A stretch of 64,000 bases of DNA from Pseudomonadota bacterium. GTDB taxonomy: Bacteria > Desulfobacterota > Desulfobulbia > Desulfobulbales > Desulfocapsaceae. The position numbers and the translations under genes are program-made. Numbering within the stretch: the first letter of the stretch is position 1; every line of letters begins with the position of its first letter. Below the pieces are notes generated by a model, which saw only the letters and a program-made list of their open reading frames with translations, did no database searches and was not told the DNA's origin. This document shows positions 28,018 to 38,017 of this stretch, one piece after another. The stretch covers positions 1 through 64,000 of the forward strand of contig JAHJKP010000035.1 in NCBI GenBank assembly GCA_018821985.1, given 5' to 3'.

Positions 28018-30006
28018 TTATTTTTGCCCGCATCCAACGCCGGGAATACCATGACCACTGGTCAGATCGCGGCGCATCTCCATATCAAAGAGGACACGAT
28101 CCTGTTTCTTGTTGATTCCTAAGGCCTCACGCTTGCCATCAATGGCCTTGATCATCTTATGGGCCAGTTTGATCGGATCTTCTTCGTAATCCCAGCAGGC
28201 GCCATACTCTTCCTTCATTCCCTCAAGGATGTATTTATTAAAGGCCTTGGCACCGGTAACTGGAAGATTCTGAAAAACGACATGAGCGCCGCTGGCCACA
28301 AAATACTGGCCGATGGCCACTGCCTTTTCACTCATCCACAAGGGGGCTGTGCCACAAGCCGGAAGATCGGCAATAGATTCACCCAGACCACCCTCTTTCA
28401 CCATCTCGGTGAGGGCGATGAGCAGGCGGCTGTTATCAACGCAGGAACCGACATGGAGAACAGGTGGCATACCAACGGTCTCACACACCTCGGCTAATCC
28501 TGCTCCACAGTACTCAGCCGCAGCCTCTGGCCGCATCAAGCCCATCCTGCCAAGAGCCTGAGCCGCACATCCGGTAGCCAGAATCAGAACATTATTCTTC
28601 AGCAGTTCAACGGCAATCTTGAAGTGGACGTCATCGGCATATTTATAATGTTCACATCCAACTATCGCCGCCACACCCTTGATCCGGCCATTAATAATAT
28701 TATCATTGAGAGGCCGGTAGCTCTGGCGGAAACGTCCGCCCAGCATGTAGTTGATGGTTTCATGGCTGAAGCCTACGACCACGTCAAACTTCTTATCAGT
28801 AGGGATATAATACTCGCCCCGTTTTTTAAAGTTATTTATGGCATGGATCAGTATTTTCTTGGCCGATCCCATGGCATCATGTTCTTCAAACTGGATATGG
28901 ATAGCATCAGGCATCTTGGCCCGATAATTGGTGGTGATAATATCAGTGTGTTTATTTTTAACGACCTGAGCCACTGACTGCATAACACACTGAACATCAA
29001 CCACCATGGCCTCAACAGCGCCTGTGGCCAGTACCATCTCCTGCTGGATAAAGCTGCCGGCCACGGGAATCCCGCGACGCATGAGGATCTCATTGCCGGT
29101 ACAACAGACCCCGGCCAGATTGAGCCCCTTGGCACCCACTTTTTTAACCAGAGCCAATATTTCCGGGTCTTCGGCTGCCAGACAAAGCGATTCGGCCAGC
29201 AGCGGTTCATGACCATGGACCGTAACATTCACATGATCGCCCTTCAACACCCCGAGATCAACAACGGCACGCCGGGGAACAGGGGTGCCGAACATGATGT
29301 CGGTCAGCTCGGTGGAGAGCATGGAAGCCCCCCAGCCATCTGCCAGGGCGCAACGGGATCCCTGAAGCATGATGTTATGGAATTCCTGATCAACACCCAT
29401 ATGGGTCCGATGCATGGTTTCCACCACCTCCCGGTCAATGCCGCGCGGCTCAATACCCAGTTTTTTCCAGTTTGCCTGCTGTTTCTTCGGGGCCCGTTTG
29501 AGCATGGTGAGCGTTCCGTCCTGCTGACCAAACTCGGCCAGGGCCTTATTGCCAAGCTCAAGAGCGATCTCGTTTTTGTCACGTCCTTCCGTGGCAATAC
29601 CAAAGACCTCGGCCATGGCATGCAGCTTCTGCACGTCCTTTATCTCATGAGGCGTTTCGCCTTTGGCGGTGGCGATAAAGCCACGCACCATTTCCCGGGC
29701 ATGATCGGTATGAGCGGCCGTGCCTGCCGCAATAGTCCGGGCGAAATTTCTGGCGGCCACAGTATCAGCCGTTGCCCCGCAGACACCTATCATGGATTCA
29801 ACACCATCAATAATCTGACATGGCCCCATATTACAGTTTTTACAACAGGTGCCGCTGGAACCAAAAAGACAGGATGACATGCCCCGACTGTCAATGCGAT
29901 CATAGGCCGTGCGTACCTGTTTGGCCAGATCCTGATTCAACAGATCCTTTGTTGACGCAAGGCTAATCGTATTACAGGAGCTGCATCCGTTTCTCTCATC
30001 ACTCAT
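28018..30006 (-). CDS. acsA: Anaerobic Ni-Fe carbon monoxide dehydrogenase catalytic subunit
   Basis: 662 residues. The N-terminal Cys clusters for the D- and B-clusters appear as GCSSCNT and SSCLFGSSGTCCKNC, and the later conserved blocks with Cys and His (GVCCTGNE, VGCEHYKYADD, ATGCAAQALG, HVGSCVDNSR) supply C-cluster ligands. The enzyme interconverts CO and CO2 and feeds CO to AcsB through an internal tunnel. It lies directly upstream of the MetF/AcsD fusion, with GGAGGAAACACT before ATG 30006. No cooC nickel-insertion gene is next to it. Confidence 0.95.
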   Translation of the reverse strand: MSDERNGCSSCNTISLASTKDLLNQDLAKQVRTAYDRIDSRGMSSCLFGSSGTCCKNCNMGPCQIIDGVESMIGVCGATADTVAARNFARTIAAGTAAHTDHAREMVRGFIATAKGETPHEIKDVQKLHAMAEVFGIATEGRDKNEIALELGNKALAEFGQQDGTLTMLKRAPKKQQANWKKLGIEPRGIDREVVETMHRTHMGVDQEFHNIMLQGSRCALADGWGASMLSTELTDIMFGTPVPRRAVVDLGVLKGDHVNVTVHGHEPLLAESLCLAAEDPEILALVKKVGAKGLNLAGVCCTGNEILMRRGIPVAGSFIQQEMVLATGAVEAMVVDVQCVMQSVAQVVKNKHTDIITTNYRAKMPDAIHIQFEEHDAMGSAKKILIHAINNFKKRGEYYIPTDKKFDVVVGFSHETINYMLGGRFRQSYRPLNDNIINGRIKGVAAIVGCEHYKYADDVHFKIAVELLKNNVLILATGCAAQALGRMGLMRPEAAAEYCGAGLAEVCETVGMPPVLHVGSCVDNSRLLIALTEMVKEGGLGESIADLPACGTAPLWMSEKAVAIGQYFVASGAHVVFQNLPVTGAKAFNKYILEGMKEEYGACWDYEEDPIKLAHKMIKAIDGKREALGINKKQDRVLFDMEMRRDLTSGHGIPGVGCGQK

Positions 30007-30064
30007 AGTGTTTCCTCCAGGATAAATCGTATGAAAACGATAACTCGTAGTGTAACTTTTTGTA

Positions 30065-30952
30065 TCAGATCAGCTTTCCAGCTATTTTTGCCGCCTGCAC
30101 AGTATTCTTCATCAGCATGGTAATCGTCATGGGACCGACGCCACCAGGAACGGGGGTGATACAGGAGGCCTTCTCTTTCACTGCCTCGAAATCAACATCA
30201 CCGGCCAGGATCGCCTTGCCGGACTCGCTCATACCGATACGATTGACCCCGACATCGATGATCGCAACCCCGTCTTTTACCATATCAGCAGTGACCATCT
30301 TGGGTACCCCAACCGCCGCAATCAGGATATCGGCACGCCGGCAATGGGCCGCCATATCCTTGGTCCGGGTATGACAGAGGGTGACCGTGGCATTGCCGCC
30401 GGGACGTTTCTGCAGCATCAGATTGGCAATGGGCTTGCCGACAATATTACTGCGGCCAATCACCACCACCTCGGCACCGCTGGTCTGTACACCGCTGCGC
30501 ACCAGCAGCTCAAGTATACCATGAGGGGTGCAGGGAAGAAAACACTGCTCGCCCAACACCATCTTGCCCACATTCACGGGATGAAAGCCATCCACATCTT
30601 TATCTGGACTGATAGCATAAAGGACATTGGCCTCGTTGATGTGCTTAGGCAGGGGGAGCTGTACCAAAATCCCGTGGATCTTGGAATCATTATTGTATTT
30701 ATCAACCAGCGCCAGCAGGTCCGCCTCACTGGTATCGGCAGCCAGGGTCACCTGTTCAGAATGAATTCCGAGAGCATGGGCCGTCTTGTTTTTGGCCGCC
30801 ACATAAGATTGTGAAGCAGGATCCTCGCCAACAAGAATAGTCACCAGACCGGGAGTGATCCCATGTTTCTCGATCAGATCGGTAACTTCCACCTTCAACT
30901 CTTCACGGATTGCCTTTGCCACTTCAGTACCGCTTATGATCTTTGCTGTCAT
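30065..30952 (-). CDS. folD: Bifunctional methylenetetrahydrofolate dehydrogenase/cyclohydrolase FolD
   Basis: 295 residues. Conserved blocks include GEDPASQSYVAAKNK (with the catalytic Lys), VQLPLPKHI, KDVDGFHPVN, IGRSNIVGKP and PVPGGVGPMT. FolD converts methenyl-, methylene- and formyl-tetrahydrofolate forms in the methyl branch. It is the first gene of the minus-strand operon, 58 bases before the CO dehydrogenase gene. TGAGGAATTAAA precedes ATG 30952. Confidence 0.95.
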   Translation of the reverse strand: MTAKIISGTEVAKAIREELKVEVTDLIEKHGITPGLVTILVGEDPASQSYVAAKNKTAHALGIHSEQVTLAADTSEADLLALVDKYNNDSKIHGILVQLPLPKHINEANVLYAISPDKDVDGFHPVNVGKMVLGEQCFLPCTPHGILELLVRSGVQTSGAEVVVIGRSNIVGKPIANLMLQKRPGGNATVTLCHTRTKDMAAHCRRADILIAAVGVPKMVTADMVKDGVAIIDVGVNRIGMSESGKAILAGDVDFEAVKEKASCITPVPGGVGPMTITMLMKNTVQAAKIAGKLI

Positions 30953-31403
30953 TTTAATTCCTCATTGCTTAAAACATATCATTGTTGAAAAACCGTTATA
31001 AAATAACCATTACATTTCTTACCATTTCGTCACGGCACCTTATGCCGTTCACGGTAGTTCAATGTTCCAGTTATCTTATGACCACGGCTTAATATTTTCA
31101 GCGTACTTACTTATCTTCCTGCGCCCGCCCGCGAAGGCTATCCTTAAAGCGCCACTATACTTATCCTATTGATTACAAAAGTGTCAAAACTAACTGGTTT
31201 TATCTTTTTTTTCAAGAAGGCAATCGCCTATTATTCATTTTTTTTTATCTATTTATCAATTTTTTTGAATCTAAGACAGAATCTCCCTCATTTTTCCCTT
31301 GAAGATCAGCGCCAAAACAGCGATACTCTGCTTGAAACATCATTTTCATGGAGACCCGTTCTTCTTCCGATCGTAAAAAAACTCCCACCCACTCACCCGA
31401 GCC
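30953..31403. other. Divergent intergenic region upstream of the Wood-Ljungdahl operon
   Basis: About 450 mostly AT-rich bases separate folD (minus) from the permease gene (plus). It must contain the promoters of both units. I see imperfect inverted repeats (for example around 31026-31052, cacggcac..gccg..cacgg) but no motif I can name, and no RNA gene or credible coding region. Confidence 0.5.
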
Positions 31404-32549
31404 ATGACCTCTCCCAAAATTGCCAGCAAAGCCGTCCTGCTCCTCTTTGTCATGGGCATCTCCGCCATTTTTCTGTCCATGATGCATCAGTTCCTCATGA
31501 CTATTTTCATGGCTGCCATTTTTTCAGCACTGCTCAGCCCTCTCTATCACCGACTTCTCATTTCGCTCAAAGGTCGGGAAAACGCGGCCTCCCTTTTGAC
31601 CATCCTCATTATAGTATGCCTTGTCCTTCTACCCATGTCCGCACTCATTGGTGTTGTAGTGGCACAGGCCTTCCACGTCAGTCAATCCGTCACCCCCTGG
31701 GTTCAGAAGTTTATTGAACAACCAACCATAATCTCTGATTTCCTACATAAAAGTCCCTACTACGATCAAGTTCTGCCCCACCGAGACATGATTCTCCAAA
31801 AATTGGGAAACCTTGTAGGTAACACCTCAACCCTGCTCATCGATTCGCTTTCCTCCATCACCAAAGTGACGGTGAACGCGGCCATCATGTCTATCATCAT
31901 GCTCTACACTATGTTCTATTTTCTCATCGATGGCAAAAAGCTTCTGTATAAGATCCTCTACTACATCCCTCTTGAGAACAAAGACGAACAGCACCTGCTG
32001 CAACGTTTCACTTCGGTTGCCAGGGCCACGATCAAGGGGACTCTCATCATCGGCATTATCCAGGGCACCCTGTGCGGATTAGGATTTGCCCTGGCCGGTA
32101 TTCCCAGCCCGGTGTTCTGGGGCTGCCTTATGGCGGTCCTCTCGATTGTCCCCAGTGTCGGAACCGCTATTGTCTGGGGCCCTGCTCTCCTTATCCTGAT
32201 CCTCAGCAAGGACATTGCCGGGTCCATCACCATAGGAATCTTCTGCGGTCTGATCGCCGGCAACGCCGACAACCTTCTCCGCCCCCGCCTGGTGGGAAAA
32301 GACACCGAGATGCATGATCTTTTCATCCTCTTTTCCACCTTCGGCGGCATCTCCATGTTTGGCATCATCGGCATTGTCGTCGGACCGATCATCGCTGCCC
32401 TTTTTGTCTCCATTTGGGAGATCTACGGTGAATCCTTTCAGGATTTCCTCCCCGCTGTCTGTTTCACCATGAAAACAGATAAACAGTCAACAGCCCCTGA
32501 GGAGAAATCCAGCAATGCACCTGACACCAGCTCGGAACAGGAGGAATAA
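31404..32549 (+). CDS. AI-2E family permease-like membrane protein
   Basis: 381 residues with about eight hydrophobic segments: a helix pair at the N-terminus (LLFVMGISAIFLSMMHQFLM), a soluble middle, then closely spaced helices including GIIQGTLCGLGFALAGIPSP and MAVLSIVPSVGTAIVWGPAL. The GxPxPxFW and PxVGTAxVW motifs are typical of the AI-2E/PerM family, whose members export various substrates; the substrate here is unknown. The C-terminal ~35 residues are hydrophilic (Ser/Glu-rich). The gene is divergent from folD. Confidence 0.85.
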   Translation: MTSPKIASKAVLLLFVMGISAIFLSMMHQFLMTIFMAAIFSALLSPLYHRLLISLKGRENAASLLTILIIVCLVLLPMSALIGVVVAQAFHVSQSVTPWVQKFIEQPTIISDFLHKSPYYDQVLPHRDMILQKLGNLVGNTSTLLIDSLSSITKVTVNAAIMSIIMLYTMFYFLIDGKKLLYKILYYIPLENKDEQHLLQRFTSVARATIKGTLIIGIIQGTLCGLGFALAGIPSPVFWGCLMAVLSIVPSVGTAIVWGPALLILILSKDIAGSITIGIFCGLIAGNADNLLRPRLVGKDTEMHDLFILFSTFGGISMFGIIGIVVGPIIAALFVSIWEIYGESFQDFLPAVCFTMKTDKQSTAPEEKSSNAPDTSSEQEE

Positions 32550-32799
32550 TTACAGTTTGCATTCACACTGACTCATGTTTAAATTAATATATTATGCTTG
32601 AATGCCGTACACGGATTTTATTTATTCACTTGAAAAAAAGGTTACAGACGGGTAGTTCAATCGAGAACGAGAGTTAATAGTGCCTCAGACTATTTGCAGG
32701 GAAGCCTCCCCCCCCCTTTTTTGACTGGTCTACGGCAACAGCTGTACTAACGATACTGAATTTCGTTAGGCCATAGCTTTGAAATAACCACAAAAATAT

Positions 32800-33594
32800 A
32801 TGGCTAATAACCTCTCAATACCCCCTACTACCGCATACGGCATACAGGCCTACGCCTTGGCTGGAACCAGACTCCAGGGACAGGATAAAGCTGCGCTCGT
32901 CGACCCGACCTCGTCAACTCCTGCCGGCGAACAATCAGAAGATCAAGTTTCTTTATCAAAAGAAGGAAAAATTTTAAGCTCCCGCCAAGAAACACCCGGA
33001 GCTTCTCAACAGGACAACAAAAAAACAGCAGACACTCGACAAGCAGGTACCAATGGGAGCGACCAGCAACTTCTCGATGAGGCAGAGCTCCGTCAGGTTC
33101 AACAACTTCAGCAACGGGATGCCGAGGTACGGACCCACGAACAGGCACACCTGTCCGCCGCAGGACAATATGCGTCAGGCGGCCCCTCCTTTTCCTACCA
33201 AACCGGACCTAACGGTAAACGCTACGCCGTGGGTGGCAGTGTCCCCATTGACATCGGAAAAGAATCAACGCCAACAGCCACGATCATGAAGATGCGCACA
33301 GTCAAACGGGCGGCCCTTGCCCCTGCCAACCCATCGGCTGCTGACCGCCAGATTGCGGCCAGGGCAAGCATGCAAGAAATGGAGGCCATGCAGGAATTGC
33401 AGACAACGCAACTGACAGAAAATCAGGATACCGCCTCTGGAGCAATAGGCAAAAGCAATAACGAATCCCCTGAAAATCTTCCTAAAAAAAATACCAAGAT
33501 CGCTCCCACTTCAGCATCGGACATTAAAGAATCATCGAACTCCACACGGGCAATAATGAGTGCGGCGTACAAGGCCATGGCCTCTTTGGCCTGA
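32800..33594 (+). CDS. SprA-related (CJM1_0395-type) putative metalloprotease
   Basis: 264 residues. The central block VRTHEQAHLSAAGQYASGG, followed by PSFSYQTGPNGKRYAVGG and VPIDIG, is diagnostic of the SprA-related family. HEQAH resembles a zinc-protease HExxH-type motif, and the name 'putative metalloprotease' rests on that only. The N-terminal ~90 and C-terminal ~60 residues are low-complexity, rich in Gln, Ser and Asn, and likely disordered. No signal peptide is evident. It precedes the aminopeptidase gene by 44 bases. Confidence 0.8.
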   Translation: MANNLSIPPTTAYGIQAYALAGTRLQGQDKAALVDPTSSTPAGEQSEDQVSLSKEGKILSSRQETPGASQQDNKKTADTRQAGTNGSDQQLLDEAELRQVQQLQQRDAEVRTHEQAHLSAAGQYASGGPSFSYQTGPNGKRYAVGGSVPIDIGKESTPTATIMKMRTVKRAALAPANPSAADRQIAARASMQEMEAMQELQTTQLTENQDTASGAIGKSNNESPENLPKKNTKIAPTSASDIKESSNSTRAIMSAAYKAMASLA

Positions 33595-33638
33595 TCAAAA
33601 CAGGCTGAAATCTGACAAACCATCGAGATAATAAAAAC

Positions 33639-34961
33639 ATGCAGGAAGACCGCTTCAACCAGAATTTTTTCCAGTTCCTCCAGGCATCCCCCACTCCTTT
33701 TCACGCAGTCTCATTCATGGCCGCCAAATTACGCGACGTCGGCTTCCAACAGCTTTTTGAGACCGACGCATGGCAGCTTGCGCCTGGTAATTCCTATTTC
33801 ATTATCAGAGATAACGGGGCACTTGCCGCCTTCACCCTGGCCTCAACGAATATTCAAGATCAAGGTTTCAGGCTTATGGGCAGCCATACAGACAGCCCGG
33901 CACTCCAGATAAAGCCGCTGGCCGGCAAGACATCACACTCTTTTTTCCAGCTCGGTGTCGAGGTGTATGGCGGACCGCTGCTGACCACCTGGTTTGACCG
34001 CGAGCTCTCCATTGCCGGGCGAGTGGTCTGCACAACAACAGAGGGTGCTTTGCTAACCCTGCTTATCGATTTCCAACGCCCGGTGGCAATCATCCCCAGC
34101 CTAGCCATCCACTTTGACCGCGAGGCCAATAAAGGCCACGCCATCAACAAGCAAAACGAACTGATCCCCATTCTCTCCCAGATAACAGAAGATGATTCGC
34201 TAAACCTTTCATCGATTCTTGCCGAACAGATCAGAAAGGAACACTCGGACAAACAGGTTGAAGCCATCGTAAGTTTTGACCTGTTTTGCTACGACTGTCA
34301 GCCCCCCTCTTTTCTTGGGATTGGCAATGAGTTTATCACCGCCAGCCGCCTTGACAATCTGCTCAGTTGTTTTGTAGGATTCTCCGCCATGATCGAAACT
34401 CTAAAGGACACAAACGCGGACAATAATCGCCTGCTGATCTGCAACAATCATGAAGAGATCGGCTCACTCACTGCCGCCGGTGCCAAGGGCTCCTTTCTCC
34501 ACTCAATGCTGGGACGAATCATGCCGGATCCAGTCACCAGAGATCGCACCCTGCGCGGATCTTTTTTTATCTCCATGGACAACGCCCACGGCGTCCACCC
34601 GAACTTCAGTGACAAGTCGGAGCCGGAGCACAGCCCACTGCTGAACCATGGCCCGGTGATCAAGAGCAATGCCAATCAGAGCTACGCGACCACCAGCATC
34701 AGCGGGGCCATCTACAAAACAATTGCCACCGAGGCTGGAGTTGCCACCCAGGATTTTGTCATGCGCAGCGACATGGCCTGTGGCAGTACCATCGGCCCCC
34801 ATACCTCATCCCTCCTCGGAATCCCCACGATCGACATTGGTGCCCCGACACTGGCCATGCACTCCATCCGGGAGATGACCGGTAGCCACGATCCCTTCCT
34901 GCTGTCCAAAACGATCGACCGTTTTCTCACCAGGGAGCGCCTCCCCCAGTGCAAAGGATAA
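33639..34961 (+). CDS. apeB: M18 family aminopeptidase (aspartyl-type)
   Basis: 440 residues, the usual length. Metal ligands and catalytic blocks are visible: GSHTDSPALQIKP, NNHEEIGS, and SDMACGSTIGPHTSS leading to PTIDIGAPTLAMHSIREM. M18 enzymes are cytosolic, binuclear-zinc, often dodecameric aminopeptidases preferring acidic or hydrophobic N-terminal residues. The stop is three bases before the next ATG, so it is translationally close to the lytic transglycosylase gene. Confidence 0.92.
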   Translation: MQEDRFNQNFFQFLQASPTPFHAVSFMAAKLRDVGFQQLFETDAWQLAPGNSYFIIRDNGALAAFTLASTNIQDQGFRLMGSHTDSPALQIKPLAGKTSHSFFQLGVEVYGGPLLTTWFDRELSIAGRVVCTTTEGALLTLLIDFQRPVAIIPSLAIHFDREANKGHAINKQNELIPILSQITEDDSLNLSSILAEQIRKEHSDKQVEAIVSFDLFCYDCQPPSFLGIGNEFITASRLDNLLSCFVGFSAMIETLKDTNADNNRLLICNNHEEIGSLTAAGAKGSFLHSMLGRIMPDPVTRDRTLRGSFFISMDNAHGVHPNFSDKSEPEHSPLLNHGPVIKSNANQSYATTSISGAIYKTIATEAGVATQDFVMRSDMACGSTIGPHTSSLLGIPTIDIGAPTLAMHSIREMTGSHDPFLLSKTIDRFLTRERLPQCKG

Positions 34962-34964
34962 ACA

Positions 34965-35612
34965 ATGGCGAAACGTTCCCTGAACACTTTTGCCCACCTG
35001 TTCATTGCCTGCGCCCTGCTGCTCATCCCAGTATCCGGACACAGTGAGCTTTTAAGCTCTATCAACAAGTACAAGGATGTCAATCTTTCCACCGAACGCC
35101 TCAACAAAATAAGCCGTTACCATGGTCTCATTGAATATTTTGCCGGATTCACCTTTTTTCAACCCCGACACAAAGTCAGTCCTGATTTCATTCGCGCGCT
35201 GATTCTGGCAGAATCCGATGCCAACCCCAGAGCCATCTCCAGCAAAAACGCCAGGGGACTGGGTCAGATTATCCCCAACACAGGGATAGAAGCAGGCCTG
35301 GAGCTCTCAAAAGGCACCGTCGATTTCCATAATGTCAGCCGGTCCAGACTGAGCAATCTTAGCGAAGAAGATCTTTATGATCCGGAAGTAAATATTTTGC
35401 TCACCTGTTACCTGATCGCCAAATACAATTATAAATTTAAGGGCCATCTTGCCCTTGTACTCTCTGCTTGGAATGCCGGGGAGAACATCAAAGAGTTGAA
35501 GCAGGGTCAATACGCTCCCTACCAGGAAACTCATGAGCTCATCGGTAAAGTCAACGGCTACTATCTCTGCCTGCTCCAGCAGAAGAAAACACGAATGGCT
35601 TACAACAGGTAG
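34965..35612 (+). CDS. Lytic transglycosylase (SLT domain)
   Basis: 215 residues. A signal peptide (FAHLFIACALLLIPVSGHS) is followed by an SLT domain: LILAESDANPRAIS contains the catalytic Glu, then ARGLGQIIPNTG, LYDPEVNILLTCYLIA and LSAWNAGE. Such enzymes cleave the MurNAc-GlcNAc bond of peptidoglycan in the periplasm, forming 1,6-anhydro ends. It begins three bases after the aminopeptidase stop, so the two are probably one operon. Confidence 0.9.
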   Translation: MAKRSLNTFAHLFIACALLLIPVSGHSELLSSINKYKDVNLSTERLNKISRYHGLIEYFAGFTFFQPRHKVSPDFIRALILAESDANPRAISSKNARGLGQIIPNTGIEAGLELSKGTVDFHNVSRSRLSNLSEEDLYDPEVNILLTCYLIAKYNYKFKGHLALVLSAWNAGENIKELKQGQYAPYQETHELIGKVNGYYLCLLQQKKTRMAYNR

Positions 35613-35690
35613 GATTGATAAAAAAATTCACCTGCCAAATCACAGACAAGATTCAGCCATCTCCATACTTCCTCCATAGAACATAATTCC

Positions 35691-36086
35691 ATGCCAACTG
35701 ATACACATCACTTTTCTCTCCTGCTTCACACCGTGCGCTCTCTGCTAGGCCCTGACGGATGCCCCTGGGACCAGAAGCAATCAACCCTCAGCCTGAAAAA
35801 ATATTTCACAGAAGAATTTGCCGAAATTATCACCGCCATCGACAACAATGACCCGGAAAATCTCTGTGAAGAGCTTGGTGACATGCTCTTTCTTGTAATT
35901 CTCATGGCCGAGATTAACCAAAAAATTGGCACGTTCACCCTCCAAGATATCCTCAGAAACATCAATGAAAAAATGATCCGAAGGCACCCCCATGTCTTTG
36001 CCGATGGCGAGAAAGGCACAGAAGAAGAGCTTGAAAAACAGTGGCGAGCCATCAAATCTCAGGAAAAAGAGAAAAAAACAAATTGA
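35691..36086 (+). CDS. mazG: MazG nucleotide pyrophosphohydrolase domain protein
   Basis: 131 residues, a single MazG domain rather than the tandem form of E. coli. CPWDQKQS and the metal-binding EEFAEI...EELGDMLF motifs are present, followed by RRHPHVF. MazG enzymes hydrolyse NTPs to NMP and pyrophosphate, removing damaged or signalling nucleotides. The C-terminus is very charged (KSQEKEKKTN). No clear Shine-Dalgarno before ATG 35691. Confidence 0.88.
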   Translation: MPTDTHHFSLLLHTVRSLLGPDGCPWDQKQSTLSLKKYFTEEFAEIITAIDNNDPENLCEELGDMLFLVILMAEINQKIGTFTLQDILRNINEKMIRRHPHVFADGEKGTEEELEKQWRAIKSQEKEKKTN

Positions 36087-36264
36087 CACGGCTGAAGAGC
36101 CGATGTATTTATACTTATTTTTCTATCGGGTGTTGAAGTATTGATACCCCCTGTCCGACAATGGTGCCAGACAGATACCTCTTCGCTCTCTTCTATAATT
36201 TTGAAGAGAGCCGAAAATCAGGGATAACAGATCCCGACAATCATGGGTCCACGAGGAGGAACAC

Positions 36265-36678
36265 ATGCGCAGGTACGAAACGATCTATATTCTTCGACCA
36301 AATCTTGGAGAAGAAGAGATCAACACGATTATTGACAATGCAAATGGTATTATTCAGAGCGAAGGCGGAACCATTATTCACCTTGACCGCTGGGGATTGC
36401 GGAAATTCGCATATCTGATCAAAAAAGAAACCCAAGGTACATATATCTATTGTGATTATGCGACTGAACCAGCTGCTGTCTTGGAGATGGAGCGGAAATT
36501 CAGGATTAATGACGCCATCCTCAAATATATGACCGTCAAACTAGCAAAAGATATCACGGCAGAAAAGATCGAACAGGCCAAGGTTGAAATAGCAACACGC
36601 CAGGCCGCTAAAGAATCTGGGGAATCTGAAGAGAATGAGAATTCTGACGATGATGACACAAACGATTCTGACGAATAA
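36265..36678 (+). CDS. rpsF: Small ribosomal subunit protein bS6
   Basis: 137 residues. MRRYETIYILRPNLGEEEI and RWGLRKFAYLIKK are the bS6 core; the C-terminal ~30 residues are an acidic extension (ESEENENSDDDD). It binds 16S rRNA with bS18. GAGGAGG precedes ATG 36265. It starts the rpsF-rpsR-rplI group; no ssb gene lies between rpsF and rpsR. Confidence 0.95.
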   Translation: MRRYETIYILRPNLGEEEINTIIDNANGIIQSEGGTIIHLDRWGLRKFAYLIKKETQGTYIYCDYATEPAAVLEMERKFRINDAILKYMTVKLAKDITAEKIEQAKVEIATRQAAKESGESEENENSDDDDTNDSDE

Positions 36679-36728
36679 AAAAATGATCTCATCCTATTCA
36701 TAACCAAATAAATATACAGGAAACTCAA

Positions 36729-36971
36729 ATGCCTCCTATAAAACGCGTTTTTGCACGAAAAAAGGTCTGCAGGTTCTGCACCACCGACCAGGAAACGGTT
36801 ATTGACTATAAAGACCTGAAAACAATACGTTATTTCATTTCAGAGCGTGGCAAAATCATGCCTCGCCGCATTTCCGGCACCTGCGCCACCCATCAGCGAC
36901 AGTTGTGTGAAGCTATAAAAAGAGCACGCCAGATTGCACTGTTACCCTATACCGGTTCAATTCCGAGATAA
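36729..36971 (+). CDS. rpsR: Small ribosomal subunit protein bS18
   Basis: 80 residues. [28 protein letters not shown] and [15 protein letters not shown] are the bS18 signatures; the Cys pairs may bind zinc. It is 50 bases after rpsF, with CAGGAAACTC before ATG 36729. It forms a heterodimer with bS6 on the 30S platform. Confidence 0.96.
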   Translation: MPPIKRVFARKKVCRFCTTDQETVIDYKDLKTIRYFISERGKIMPRRISGTCATHQRQLCEAIKRARQIALLPYTGSIPR

Positions 36972-36995
36972 AAGGAATCCGGGCGTATTAAAACC

Positions 36996-37970
36996 GTGAG
37001 CCAGGTGCCCGAAATCCCTGAGGTGATAAAGATATTCAAACATATCTTCATCGTAACAGGGGTTTTTCTGTTACCCGCTCTACAGAGCACTATTTTTGGT
37101 TGGATGTATTGTTTAGTACCGTTACTTGTTTTTTACTATCTCAACAGATACGGTAGAAATAGAGGCGGCAAATATCTCCTCCACGGACTACTTGTCGCTC
37201 TTGTAATAGGAGTGTTACTGCAGGTGGCAAGCCAGATTATGCTTGCCTTGACCCTGATTCCCACCGGTTTGATATTGGCTCGTTCAGCTTTTCAAGCGGA
37301 AACGCCGGCCGTTAGCGGTCTCAAGGGATTTATTGTTTTAAGCCTGTCATGGTTTCTTTTTTCCGGCATCATTGCCATTATAGAAGGAAGCCATCCCTAT
37401 TCCACGCTTCTGCTGTCAATGAATCAGGGAATGGATGAGGCCTTGAAGCTGTATCAAGAGAATGAAAAAATCCCGGCAGACTCTTTTTATCTATTGAGCC
37501 AGAGCTTCTCACAGATAAAAGAGAGGATGACCCAATTCATGCCGGCGATCTTGAGCAGTATTGCCTTATTTACAGTATGGTTGGCCATGGTACTAGGCAA
37601 CAGGTTAATCAGTAGACATACCGGACATAGCCCTTGGCCTGACTATCAATACTGGCATCTGCCGGAGAAGCTTATATGGACGGTCATCGCAGCAGCAATC
37701 ATGGCTCTGCTGCCTTTACCAATGGTCAGAACCATTGGTTTTAATCTGTTATTGATTACAAGTGTAATTTATTGTTTCCAGGGACTTTCCATTGCCCTCT
37801 TTTTTTTAAATAAATGGAAGGTCCCTTTAATCATACGTTCCCTTCTCTATGTGATTATTATTTTTCAATCATTGGGAACCATTTTTTTATCAGTGATCGG
37901 GCTCGCTGATGTCTGGTTTGATTTACGGCATTTAAGCAGTCAGGATTCGAATCAGGAAGATACTTTATAA
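36996..37970 (+). CDS. DUF2232/YybS-like multi-spanning membrane protein
   Basis: 324 residues with about eight transmembrane segments (for example FIVTGVFLLPAL, LLVALVIGVLLQVASQIML, IVLSLSWFLFSGIIAI, SIALFTVWLAMVLGNRL). Position between rpsR and rplI and the hydrophobic pattern fit the DUF2232 (YybS) family, which is often encoded in this ribosomal locus. Function is unknown. The start is GTG 36996; AAAGGA is about 20 bases upstream, farther than usual, so the start is uncertain. Confidence 0.75.
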   Translation: MSQVPEIPEVIKIFKHIFIVTGVFLLPALQSTIFGWMYCLVPLLVFYYLNRYGRNRGGKYLLHGLLVALVIGVLLQVASQIMLALTLIPTGLILARSAFQAETPAVSGLKGFIVLSLSWFLFSGIIAIIEGSHPYSTLLLSMNQGMDEALKLYQENEKIPADSFYLLSQSFSQIKERMTQFMPAILSSIALFTVWLAMVLGNRLISRHTGHSPWPDYQYWHLPEKLIWTVIAAAIMALLPLPMVRTIGFNLLLITSVIYCFQGLSIALFFLNKWKVPLIIRSLLYVIIIFQSLGTIFLSVIGLADVWFDLRHLSSQDSNQEDTL

Positions 37971-38017
37971 AGGCATTTCTGCGAATCAGAACGCAAACAC
38001 CATTAAGGAGCAACACC

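Noticed and set aside
31169-31717. 182-codon frame overlapping the AI-2E permease
   Set aside because: It overlaps the conserved permease in another frame; its hydrophobic start is AT-rich intergenic sequence.
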